This document shows, in pieces, positions 54,648-62,558 of a stretch of 64,000 nt of DNA. The translations under genes and the position numbers were made by a program. How positions within the stretch are numbered: position 1 is the stretch's first letter; each line of letters opens with the position of its first letter. Location of the stretch: contig JAEYNX010000014.1 of the NCBI GenBank assembly GCA_023412215.1, positions 1-64,000 on the forward strand. Direction: 5' to 3'. The stretch is from Bacillota bacterium. GTDB taxonomy: Bacteria; Bacillota; Clostridia; Oscillospirales; Ruminococcaceae. The notes beneath the pieces were generated by a model. The model did no database searches. It was not told where the DNA came from and saw only the letters and a list, made by a program, of their open reading frames with translations.

Positions 54648-55535
54648 ATGAACAACCTCGTATTCAATACCACCGCATCCGAGCTGAAAACAAGCGTTTA
54701 CGCGCAGCAGGCCCCCGATACCTTTGCGCCGCTTCAGGTAGACAACGACGGAAACCTCAAATCCGTCATCGCCAACAGCAGCCTGACGATATCCGGTGAT
54801 GTGACCATCAGCAATGCCACCCTCACCGTTTCGGGTGACGTGACTATCAGCAACGCTTCACTTACGATCTCGGGCGATGTCACCATCAGCAACGACTCCC
54901 TGACAGTAGCGGGCTCCGTTACCGTTGCGGGCGATGTCACCATCAATAACGCCACCCTCACCGTTTCGGGCGACGTCACCATCAGTAACGACTCCCTGAC
55001 AGTAGCGGGCTCCGTTACCGTTGCGGGCGACGTCACCATCAATAACGCCACCCTCACCGTCTCGGGCGACGTGACCATCAGCAACGACTCCCTAACGGTG
55101 GCCGGCTCCGTGACTGTTGCGGGCGATGTCACCATCAACAACGCCTCTCTTACGGTGGCTGGCAGCGTGACTGTCAATAACGCGACCATCACCACCTTTG
55201 TGACCGGCAGCCGTTTTGCCACCGTTACCCTTGCTTCGACCCCCGTTACCATTAACACGATACTGCTGAACAATACCGACCTTACGGAGTATAAAAACGC
55301 CGCCTTTATGCTGTATAACGAAAGCGCTATTACACTGGTGACGATAACCCTTGAGGTAAGCCCCACCGACGACAACGCCGATTATGTCCCCTACACCGTG
55401 CTGGGTACCGTTACCCTCGCGCTCAACGGGAGCGTGTATATCCCGGTAACGGTTGTCGGCAAGAATGTGCGGCTGCGGGCCACCAGCGCCCTGGGAACCG
55501 TAAACGTGCACGGCTACTTTGTCGGGCAGGCATAG
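54648..55535 (+). CDS. Ser/Thr/Asn-rich beta-solenoid repeat protein
   Basis: A 295-residue protein. Residues 1-43 are a unique head. About 44-180 are repeats of 13 residues ([S/T]LT[V/I][S/A]GDVTI[S/N]N[A/D]), some with a 6-residue insertion (AGSVTV). The last about 110 residues form a beta domain (LEVSPTDDNADYVPYTVLGT to VRLRATSALGTVNVHGYF) related to the preceding protein. The alternating pattern of small and branched residues suggests a beta-solenoid with exposed Ser/Thr/Asn, good O-glycosylation targets. A glycosyltransferase gene follows. No signal peptide. Likely a spore-surface or cell-surface glycoprotein. Confidence 0.75.
   Translation: MNNLVFNTTASELKTSVYAQQAPDTFAPLQVDNDGNLKSVIANSSLTISGDVTISNATLTVSGDVTISNASLTISGDVTISNDSLTVAGSVTVAGDVTINNATLTVSGDVTISNDSLTVAGSVTVAGDVTINNATLTVSGDVTISNDSLTVAGSVTVAGDVTINNASLTVAGSVTVNNATITTFVTGSRFATVTLASTPVTINTILLNNTDLTEYKNAAFMLYNESAITLVTITLEVSPTDDNADYVPYTVLGTVTLALNGSVYIPVTVVGKNVRLRATSALGTVNVHGYFVGQA
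54780..55190 (+). repeat. tandem coding repeats of the solenoid protein
   Basis: 39-bp and 57-bp units alternate, giving a 96-bp (32-residue) higher-order period repeated three times with near-identical DNA, for example GCGGGCTCCGTTACCGTTGC at each turn. Recent expansion by unequal recombination is likely, and copy number probably varies between strains. Confidence 0.8.
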
Positions 55536-55590
55536 ATTTTCGTTTTGCTTTTCCGCTTTCTTACTGTCGCAGCACATCTGCCCGCTTGTT

Positions 55591-55624
55591 GTCCCGGCTT
55601 TGGCCGCGCTGTCAAAGCCGGGAC
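55591..55624 (+). promoter_or_regulatory. hairpin between the solenoid and glycosyltransferase genes
   Basis: GTCCCGGCTTTG pairs with CAAAGCCGGGAC around a 10-nt loop and is not followed by a T-run. It may attenuate or process the transcript between the two genes. Confidence 0.5.
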
Positions 55625-55664
55625 AAATGTATCAATATGAATTCTTCTAAAAGGAGCGCCCGCC

Positions 55665-57500
55665 ATGTCTGTTCGCTTAAGCGTCTGCATGATCACCAAA
55701 AACGAAGAGGAGTTTTTAAGCCGAAGCCTCGCAAGCGTGCGGGAGATCGCCGATGAGATCATCGTGGCCGACACCGGTTCGGACGACGACACGGTGCTGA
55801 TCGCCAGGCAATACGGCGCCAAGGTGTACCCCGTTAAATGGAGGGGCAGCTTCAGCGCCGCGCGCAATTTCTCGATCTCGAAGGCCACCGGCGACTGGAT
55901 TTTGCTGCTGGACGCCGACGAGGTGTTGGAGCGGGCGGACATACCGAAGCTGCTGGACCTTATGGGCAGCACAGGCGCCGACGGCTGCAACTTTACGGTG
56001 CTTAACTACATGGGGCGGGAGGAAAGCGGCCTGTACACCCTGCACAATGCCTTCCGGCTGCTGCGCAACAACGGGCTGTACCGCTTTGCGGGAGCGATTC
56101 ACGAGCAGATCGGCCGCAAGGACGGGCAGCCGGCCGCTTCCGGCACGTTTGTAAATACCGACATCCGCCTGCACCATTACGGCTACCTCGAGGACGTGGT
56201 GCGGCGCAAGGAGAAACGCAAGCGAAACCTGCCGCTGCTGCAAAAGGAGCTGAAGGCCGACCCCGAGAACCCCTTTTTGATCTTTAACCTCGCTAACGAC
56301 TACATGGCCTGCTCGGAACACGAAAAGGCGCTTGCGCTGTTTGACAAGGCCTACGCGCGGATGGATACCGCACAGGCCTACGCCCCGCACCTTGTCTACC
56401 GCCGCGCCGTGACGCTGTACACCCTCGGGCGCTACGCCCCGGCCGAGAAAGCGGCGCAGGAGGGTCTTGCCCTCTACCCCGCCTGCGCGGACCTTGAGTT
56501 TTTGCTGGGCACTATCTACGGCGAATGGGGGCGCTACACCCTTGCCATCGACAGCTTTAATCGCTGCCTGACGATGCCAAAGCCCCCCGCCATGTTCAGT
56601 TTTATGCAGGACACCACCACCCTGCGCCCGCTTTTGGCGCTGGGCGACCTGTACTTCCGCCTGAGGGACTACGCGCGCGCGTTCGAGCATTACGCAAAGA
56701 TCATCGAGGCCGACAGCAGCCGCTGCGGCACGCTGTATGCCATCGGCAAGACGCTGAACAGGCTGTACGGCGACAAAGAAACGGTGGTAAAGAAGCTGGC
56801 AAGCTTCTTCTCAAGCACCGACTATGTGCCGAACCTCATCCTGCTTACCGACATTCTGATACGCGAGCGGCTGTACACCTACGCTGCCTTCTACTGCGAA
56901 AAGGCGGCGCAGGATGGCGATTATCAGGCCGACGCCTGCTTTTTAAAGGCGAAGCTCTGCTTTTTTAACCGGCAGTACCTCCCCGCGCGCAGAGAGTTCG
57001 AATCGCTGCTACAGGGCGGCGTCGTAAAAGGCCGGGTGCTGCAGAATATCGCCTGCAAAAGCGCGCAGTACCTTTTTACCCTAAGCCTGATCGAAGGGCG
57101 CGAAGACCTTGCGGAGGATTTGGCGCGCATCCGCCTTCGCTGCGACGGATTGACCCAGCGGGTGTATACGCAGGCGCGGCACCTTTGGCTAAGCAGCGAC
57201 GAAACGGCCTTCTCGGCTGACGAAAACTGGCAGGCGGTGCTGGAGGAGATCTGCAAGCTGTTTGACCGCGTGCTGCGCACCGGCGAATTCGACCTGTTTG
57301 AGCGGCTGCTCTATCTGTTAAACCGCGTGGACAGCAGCGCGGTGCTGATCGCGCTCGCGCAGGTGTACCTCGACAACGGCTACCCGAAGCTTGCCCGCGA
57401 GCAGGTGCTGCGTTCGGTGAAGGAACTCGATTACATCGACCACACCGGTTTAAGCATCCTTGCACAGACGATGGGGGTGCGGTCGTCACCTAAGGGATGA
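55665..57500 (+). CDS. family 2 glycosyltransferase with C-terminal TPRs
   Basis: A 611-residue protein. The N-terminal GT-A domain (1 to about 225) has SVCMITKNEEEFLSRSLASV, VADTGSDDDTV, the metal motif LLLDADEVLE, and AGAIHEQI. The rest is a helical superhelix of tetratricopeptide-type repeats (for example PFLIFNLANDYMACSEHEKA and PLLALGDLYFRLRDYARAFE). This GT2-TPR layout occurs in protein glycosyltransferases and next to repeat-rich surface proteins of spore formers. Its position directly after the solenoid gene points to that protein as substrate. AAAAGGAG precedes the ATG. Confidence 0.88.
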   Translation: MSVRLSVCMITKNEEEFLSRSLASVREIADEIIVADTGSDDDTVLIARQYGAKVYPVKWRGSFSAARNFSISKATGDWILLLDADEVLERADIPKLLDLMGSTGADGCNFTVLNYMGREESGLYTLHNAFRLLRNNGLYRFAGAIHEQIGRKDGQPAASGTFVNTDIRLHHYGYLEDVVRRKEKRKRNLPLLQKELKADPENPFLIFNLANDYMACSEHEKALALFDKAYARMDTAQAYAPHLVYRRAVTLYTLGRYAPAEKAAQEGLALYPACADLEFLLGTIYGEWGRYTLAIDSFNRCLTMPKPPAMFSFMQDTTTLRPLLALGDLYFRLRDYARAFEHYAKIIEADSSRCGTLYAIGKTLNRLYGDKETVVKKLASFFSSTDYVPNLILLTDILIRERLYTYAAFYCEKAAQDGDYQADACFLKAKLCFFNRQYLPARREFESLLQGGVVKGRVLQNIACKSAQYLFTLSLIEGREDLAEDLARIRLRCDGLTQRVYTQARHLWLSSDETAFSADENWQAVLEEICKLFDRVLRTGEFDLFERLLYLLNRVDSSAVLIALAQVYLDNGYPKLAREQVLRSVKELDYIDHTGLSILAQTMGVRSSPKG

Positions 57501-57537
57501 ATAGCCCATGGATACATATGCCAAAACGCAGAATCCT

Positions 57538-57771
57538 GTAGGGGCGAACTGTGTTCGCCCACGCTTTAATCCAAGGCGCAGGGTGATTTTGCGGGAGACC
57601 AAAGGTCTCCCCTACAACCTTAATCCTCCTGTTTCCGCGTTGTAGGGGGCGGCGTCCTCGACGCCCCGTGGTCACATACCGCGTTACGGGAATCCCGTAG
57701 GGAACGGCCCCTGTGCCGTTCCGTGTTAGGGCGGAGGCCACCGGTATACGGGCAGGGTCTTCCCGCCCGTG
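57538..57771. repeat. mosaic of GTAGGG-family palindromes, third copy of a composite unit
   Basis: Four hairpins in fixed order: 57538-57560 (CGAAC/GTTCG), 57592-57615 (GAGACC/GGTCTC), 57642-57668 (GGCGTCCTCGACGCC) and 57697-57722 (AACGGCC...GTGCCGTT), then a GGGCGGG-type unit to 57771. The same order and nearly the same spacing occur twice at 61307-61700. The motif GTCGCGGCCTGAGCGACAAT follows on the minus strand at 57819-57838. No gene is present in 57501-57912. Confidence 0.8.
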
Positions 57772-57861
57772 GTTTTTACCTACTGCGCTTTTACTATGAT
57801 TCCTGATTTATCTTACATTGTCGCTCAGGCCGCGACAGGGCCGACCGTAAATAAGACAAAA

Positions 57862-57903
57862 AGGCGGCGGACAGGCACGTTTTACCGTGCGCCTATCCGC
57901 CGC
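57862..57903 (-). terminator. terminator of the lipoprotein/small-protein operon
   Basis: On the minus strand a stem of about 18 bp (AGGCGGCGGATAGG... with ...CCTGTCCGCCGCCT) is followed by TTTTTG. Confidence 0.8.
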
Positions 57904-57912
57904 CTGATTGAT

Positions 57913-58089
57913 TTATTTGGTCCGGTTTAAATACTCCTCCGCCTGCCTTTGCACCCACTGGGTGGCGGTAAGCCCCTCGGCGGCGAGCTTCGCCTTGAGC
58001 GCGCGCAGCACCCTTCGCGGGATGCGCACGCACAATACGTCGGCCTCCTCGGCCTCTTTTTGATACGGCTTGCGGTAATCGCGCAGCAC
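57913..58089 (-). CDS. 58-residue ribbon-helix-helix-like protein
   Basis: A short gene starting with GTG, 5 nt after GGAGGGG. The product begins MLRDYRKPYQKEAEEADVLC and continues with a strand (VRIPRRVL) and two helices (RALKAKLAAEGLT; TQWVQRQAEEYL), the pattern of a ribbon-helix-helix DNA-binding fold. It lies 28 nt after the lipoprotein gene on the same strand and before a strong terminator, so they form one operon. Possibly an autoregulator or an orphan antitoxin; no toxin-like partner is seen. Confidence 0.6.
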   Translation of the reverse strand: MLRDYRKPYQKEAEEADVLCVRIPRRVLRALKAKLAAEGLTATQWVQRQAEEYLNRTK

Positions 58090-58117
58090 AGTACCCCTCC
58101 GCTTCCGTTTGGCTTAC

Positions 58118-58801
58118 TCAAGAGACAACGTCCGGACCATCGCCATCGTCGCCCGGGCGGTCGGGCGGGAAAAAGGTTATCCCCTCCACCACGTCGGGAA
58201 TCGTATCGTACAGCGCCTCGTAGGCCTGTTTGGAATCCTCTTTTAGGCCGCTCAGGTTCCTGTCCGGCGTGGAAAAATAGTAGACAAGCCCCTCCTGTTC
58301 GCCGATGAGGCGGTTGTTTGCGCAGCCCGTAACCTCCGAGATGTCTTTGCCGCCCGCCAGCGCCGCGTTCAGGGTTTCCTTGTCGTACACCGTAATGACA
58401 AACAGGTTTTTCATCGAAGCGTAGATTCTTTTAATATATGCGTCCTTCTGCGCTTCGGTCAGCTCGTCGGCGTTCTGCTCCATGTCGTTGATGATGTCGA
58501 GCGACTCAAAGGGCATAAAATCGGCGTAGAGCTTATGGTAGTAGGCGGTGCCGTCCGCCTCACAGCCGCTTTGCGCCTCGGAGTAGCTGAACACCCCTTC
58601 GGACGCGTAGTTTGCAAACACATCAGGGAACTGCAGCGAGTACCCCGCCGTGGGGAAGCTCGCGGTGTTCTCGTCAAACTGCGGCAGGGCGGAGACGTCG
58701 GAGGAGCCCTCGGCGGTGGGCGGGGTTAATGCGCATGCCGCCAGCAGGACGAGCATGAGCGATAAAAACAGGGCCAGTATTGTCTTGTTACTATGCTTCA
58801 C
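58118..58801 (-). CDS. lipoprotein, unknown function
   Basis: A 227-residue exported lipoprotein with signal peptide ILALFLSLMLVLLAAC (lipobox LAAC). The mature part (FPTAGYSLQFPDVFANYASE; KNLFVITVYDKETLNAALA; GLVYYFSTPDRN) resembles ligand-binding or chaperone-like lipoproteins of clostridia, but I do not recognise a named family. The acidic C-terminus ends GDDGDGPDVVS. In operon with the small RHH-like gene. Confidence 0.75.
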   Translation of the reverse strand: MKHSNKTILALFLSLMLVLLAACALTPPTAEGSSDVSALPQFDENTASFPTAGYSLQFPDVFANYASEGVFSYSEAQSGCEADGTAYYHKLYADFMPFESLDIINDMEQNADELTEAQKDAYIKRIYASMKNLFVITVYDKETLNAALAGGKDISEVTGCANNRLIGEQEGLVYYFSTPDRNLSGLKEDSKQAYEALYDTIPDVVEGITFFPPDRPGDDGDGPDVVS

Positions 58802-58821
58802 GCTGTCCTCTCCTTTGAGCT

Positions 58822-60495
58822 TTATTTTTTATCCGCGTCGGCGTTTCTGATGTCCACACGGCGAATCTTGCCGCTTAACGTCTTGGGCAGCTCGTCCACA
58901 AATTCGATCACACGCGGGTATTTGTAGGGAGCGGTCACCTGCTTGACATGATTCTGCAGTGTCTTTTTTAACTCGTCGCTCGCGGTGTAGCCCTTGGCAA
59001 GCACGACGGTGGCCTTTACCACCTGCCCCCTCACGGGGTCGGGCACCGCGGTGATGGCGCATTCGAGCACCGAGGGATGGGTGAGCAGCGCGCTCTCTAC
59101 CTCAAACGGCCCGATGCGGTAGCCGGAGCATTTGATTACGTCGTCCTTGCGCCCCACAAACCAGTAGTAGCCGTCGCTGTCGCGCCACGCGGTGTCGCCC
59201 GTGCTGTAGGTGTCGCCCGTCCACACGCGCGCGTTGGCCTCTTCGTCGTTGTAGTAGCCCCTGAACAGGCCGGTAGGGTAGCTTTTGGAGGTGTTCTTGA
59301 TCACCACAAGCCCGGTGACGCCGTCTTCGCAGGACTCGCCGTTGTCGTCCACAATATCGATATCATAAAGGGGCGACGGCTTGCCCATCGAACCGGGTTT
59401 GATCGCAAACCACGGGAAGTTCGCGAGCAGCACGCTTGTTTCGGACTGCCCGAAGCCCTCGGTCACCTCCAGGCCCGTAGCCTTTTTAAACTGGTAGAAT
59501 ACCTCGGGGTTTAACGGCTCGCCCGCAATGCCCGCGTGCTTGATGGAGGAGAAATCGCCCTTGGAGAGGTCCTCTTTAATCAAGAAGCGGTAGATGGTGG
59601 GCGGCGCGCAGAAGCTGGTGAGCTTTAAGCGCGAAATGGTCTGCATCAGATGCTGGGGGTTAAACTTTACGTCGTCGTACGCCACGTTCACGACGCCGCA
59701 GATCCACTGCCCGTAAATCTTGCCCCAGCCGAACTTCGCCCAGCCGGAATCGGCCACCGTCAGGTGCAGCCCGCCCTCTTCGACATTCTGCCAGTACTTC
59801 GCGGTAACGATGTGTCCAAGGGGGTAGGAGAAATCGTGCCAGATCATCTTGGGCATGCCGGTGGTGCCGGAGGAGAAATACATGAGCATGCGGTCGGTGG
59901 TTTTAATAGCGTCCTTGCCCGTTGGGCGCTCAAAGCCCGTGGAGGACCCGGCAATCATTTTGCGGAAATCGATAAACCCCTCGGGGATGTTGCTGCCCAC
60001 GATGCACACATTGGTAACCGTGGGGCAGCTCGGCAGCGCGAGGGCAATATGCTTTAAAATCTCGTCGTCGTCCACGGCGGTGATGATCTTTACCTGCGCG
60101 GAGTTGCAGCGGTAGTCGATATCCTTGGGGGTGAGCTGGTAGGTGGCGGGGATCACCACCGCACCGATGCGGTGCAGCGCCACCATGCACAGCCACACCT
60201 CGACGCGCTGGCGCAGCATGAGCATAACGGTGTCGCCCTTTTGGATGCCGAGCGCGCGGTAGGCGTTTGCGGCCTGCTCGCTGCGCTCTTTGATATCGGT
60301 GAAGGTGAGGCGCTCCTCGCCCCCCTTGTCGTCGCACCAAACCAGAGCCGGTTTGTTCGGCTCGAGCCTCGCCCACTCGTCCACAATGTCGTAGGCGAAG
60401 TTAAACTCCTCGGGCACGTTTACCCTGTAGTTCTGCTTGAAATCCTCATAGCTTGAAAACTCTGTTCTGTCTAAATACCGTTCTATTAAACTCAT
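58822..60495 (-). CDS. AMP-forming acyl-CoA synthetase
   Basis: Activates a carboxylic acid to the acyl-CoA via an acyl-adenylate. It is 557 residues: P-loop-like YFSSGTTGMPKMI (A3), EGFGQSETS (A5), STGDTAWRDSDGYYWFVGRKDDVIKCSGYRIGPFEVE (A7-A8, here across 37 residues of which only the ends STGDTAWRD and RIGPFEVE are diagnostic) and the catalytic C-terminal lysine in LPKTLSGKIRR. It is closest to medium-chain/acetyl-CoA-synthetase-like enzymes. It lies 15 nt after an XRE-cupin regulator gene, a pairing frequent in Clostridia. The substrate is unknown, perhaps an aromatic or branched acid. Confidence 0.9.
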   Translation of the reverse strand: MSLIERYLDRTEFSSYEDFKQNYRVNVPEEFNFAYDIVDEWARLEPNKPALVWCDDKGGEERLTFTDIKERSEQAANAYRALGIQKGDTVMLMLRQRVEVWLCMVALHRIGAVVIPATYQLTPKDIDYRCNSAQVKIITAVDDDEILKHIALALPSCPTVTNVCIVGSNIPEGFIDFRKMIAGSSTGFERPTGKDAIKTTDRMLMYFSSGTTGMPKMIWHDFSYPLGHIVTAKYWQNVEEGGLHLTVADSGWAKFGWGKIYGQWICGVVNVAYDDVKFNPQHLMQTISRLKLTSFCAPPTIYRFLIKEDLSKGDFSSIKHAGIAGEPLNPEVFYQFKKATGLEVTEGFGQSETSVLLANFPWFAIKPGSMGKPSPLYDIDIVDDNGESCEDGVTGLVVIKNTSKSYPTGLFRGYYNDEEANARVWTGDTYSTGDTAWRDSDGYYWFVGRKDDVIKCSGYRIGPFEVESALLTHPSVLECAITAVPDPVRGQVVKATVVLAKGYTASDELKKTLQNHVKQVTAPYKYPRVIEFVDELPKTLSGKIRRVDIRNADADKK

Positions 60496-60510
60496 TGTAA
60501 TATTTCCACC

Positions 60511-61059
60511 CTACTCGCAGATTATTGTCAGAAAGCGCGCGGTGCCACCTACGGCGCGCTGGCCGTGCAGGGGGCGGGGGTTAAAGTAGATGCTGTCGCC
60601 TTCGTGCAGCACAAACTCATGCCCCTGCGTGGTGACGACGATGGTGCCCTCCAGCACATAGTTAAACTCCTGCCCCGCGTGGGAGACGAGCTCCGGCGCC
60701 TCTCCCTTGGGGGTGAGGGTTACGATCATCGGGTCCATCTTTCTGCCGATAAAATTGAGCGCGAGGGAATTAAAGGCATAGCCCGCGTAGCGCTCCACCG
60801 CAACGCCCTTACCCTTTCGCACGATGGTGTACTCGGTCATGCGCGGCGCCTCGCCGGTCAGCAGCTCGGCGGGGTCCACCTTCAGCACCGAGGCACAGTC
60901 GTACAGCACCCCGATGGGGATATCGGCCTTCGCGTTTTCGTACTCAAGATATTGTGCGGTGGGGATACCCACCTGTTTGGCCACCTCCTCGGCGGAGATA
61001 TCAAGAATCTCGCGCAGCTCCTTGATGCGGCTGGATATCTGTTCTAACTGACTGTTCAT
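60511..61059 (-). CDS. XRE-cupin transcription regulator
   Basis: A 182-residue protein: N-terminal XRE helix-turn-helix (SRIKELREILDISAEEVAKQ, IPTAQYLEYENAKADIPIGV; residues about 8-62) and a C-terminal cupin (GQEFNYVLEGTIVVTTQGHE, FVLHEGDSIYFNPRPLHGQR). Such regulators sense a small acid or its metabolite and control the neighbouring metabolic gene. The start MNSQLEQ has GGAG 7 nt upstream; a longer reading would run into palindromic repeats. First gene of the operon with the acyl-CoA synthetase. Confidence 0.9.
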   Translation of the reverse strand: MNSQLEQISSRIKELREILDISAEEVAKQVGIPTAQYLEYENAKADIPIGVLYDCASVLKVDPAELLTGEAPRMTEYTIVRKGKGVAVERYAGYAFNSLALNFIGRKMDPMIVTLTPKGEAPELVSHAGQEFNYVLEGTIVVTTQGHEFVLHEGDSIYFNPRPLHGQRAVGGTARFLTIICE

Positions 61060-61233
61060 GCTAGCACTCCGTTCCCCTTCTATAATAACGAACAATATAA
61101 TACCATCTGGCAAAACTCGACGGATGTTTTTTTCATTATACCGCCCCGGGGAGCCTGCGTCAACGCTTGCGGGAAGAATCGGGTGCTTCTTTGGTTTAAA
61201 ACTGCGCTTCGGTGAGGTGCCTTTTGTCCTAGG

Positions 61234-62225
61234 TGTGGGGAACGGCCCCTGTGCCGTTGCGTGAGAGGCAAAGGCCCCGCTATGTGGTTGCGTTCTGATA
61301 TAGCCCGTAGGGGCGAACTGTGTTCGCCCGCGGCCTGACCGCACACCTGATAAAATCCGCGGGAGACCAATGGTCTCCCCTACAACCCTCAACTGCCCTG
61401 TTGCCATGCTGTAGGGAACGGCGACCCCGGTGCCCCGCAGAATTCACGAATACCCATGGGTGAGATACGTAGGGGCGGCGTTTTGCCGCCCGAATGATTA
61501 ACCGCAATCCCCTGTAGGGGAGCGCATTGCGCTCCCGCGGTCTAACCGCACGCTGAATAGAATCCGCGGGAGACCAAAGGTCTCCCCTACAACCCTCAAC
61601 CACCCTGTTGCCATGCTGTAGGGGGCGGCGTCCTCGCCCCCCCCGCAGACATTTACCGTGCCTCGGTGATTGTGTAGGGAACGGCCTCTGTGCCGTTCCG
61701 TAATATCCTAGTCTGCTGTATATGGGCGGGTTTTCCACCCATATACAGATACCGGCCGTAGGGGCGAACTGTGTTCGCCCGCGGCTTCATCCACGGCACA
61801 CTGAATGCAGTACGTAGGCGCGCGTATTTACCGCGGTTAAGGATTATACGGAACGGTCAAGACCGTTCCCTACACAGTTACCGCGACACGACGGGTCAAC
61901 AGTGGGCGATTCATGAATCGCCCCTGCACAATCACCGTGAACGGTGGGGAACCGTGGGGTGTCGGGGACGCCGCCCCCTACAATAAGGAGATGTGCCACA
62001 GAATAATGTGTTTGGTATATACCAGGGCAGACACATGGGTCTGCCCCTACGAATCTCTACCCGTTACGCTGTAGGGCGAACCCGTGTGTTCGCCCTGCCA
62101 ACAGGTGTAGGGGAGACCTTTGGTCTCCCGCAAAATCAGCACGCGTCTGGGATGAAACCGTGGGGCGAACACAGTTCGCCCTTACGGGCTGTATCTGTCA
62201 ACGGGCGGGAAAACCCCGCCCCTAC
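61234..62225. repeat. dense mosaic array of GTAGGG-family palindromes
   Basis: Nineteen hairpin units in about 1 kb, among them 61307-61333, 61359-61383, 61411-61438, 61469-61492, 61514-61540, 61566-61590, 61618-61646, 61674-61700, 61758-61784, 61850-61873, 61904-61928, 61955-61981, 62025-62050, 62071-62095, 62106-62131, 62160-62185 and 62203-62225. Nearly all carry GTAGGG (or GTGGGG, or the complement CCCTAC) at one end, while the stem core varies (CGAAC, GAGACC, AACGGC, CAGAC, CGATT, GGCG). A composite of three units repeats with an exact 207-bp period (61307, 61359, 61411 versus 61514, 61566, 61618). No gene was found between 61060 and 62558. Confidence 0.85.
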
Positions 62226-62558
62226 AAACCATCCTGGGGCCCGCATTGAGACGGCGTTCCCTCCGGAATCTGCCCGCTGCAAACTGCCTGATCCATTAAT
62301 CAATCCTTTACAAATCATTATATCATCTCGCAATAATACAATTAGGAATCCTCACCCGCACATCTCATTAATTTTCTCGAAGAAACGGCGATTTGGGCTG
62401 TTCATCCAATTTATTCTGTGCTATGATAATAACTAGGTGTATAATTACAAGGAATTTACCCGAATTATGGGGCGTAATGCAGTAAAAACTCTCCTGTTAT
62501 ACACTCATAGTATATGGGCTTTCGTGCCAAAATATCTGTAAAAAGGATTGACCGCATT

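Noticed and set aside
54734..55375. Minus-strand repeat protein opposite the solenoid gene
   Set aside because: Its repeats are the antisense of the plus-strand repeats. The plus-strand frame has a domain-like C-terminus, lies in an operon and fits the neighbouring gene.
60511..61407. Long form of the XRE-cupin protein
   Set aside because: The added N-terminus is translated from GTAGGG repeats; the ATG at 61059 has a proper ribosome site and gives a normal-length regulator.
61234..62225. Possible CRISPR array
   Set aside because: Units differ in sequence, are palindromic, vary in spacing and lack uniform spacers; no cas gene is present.
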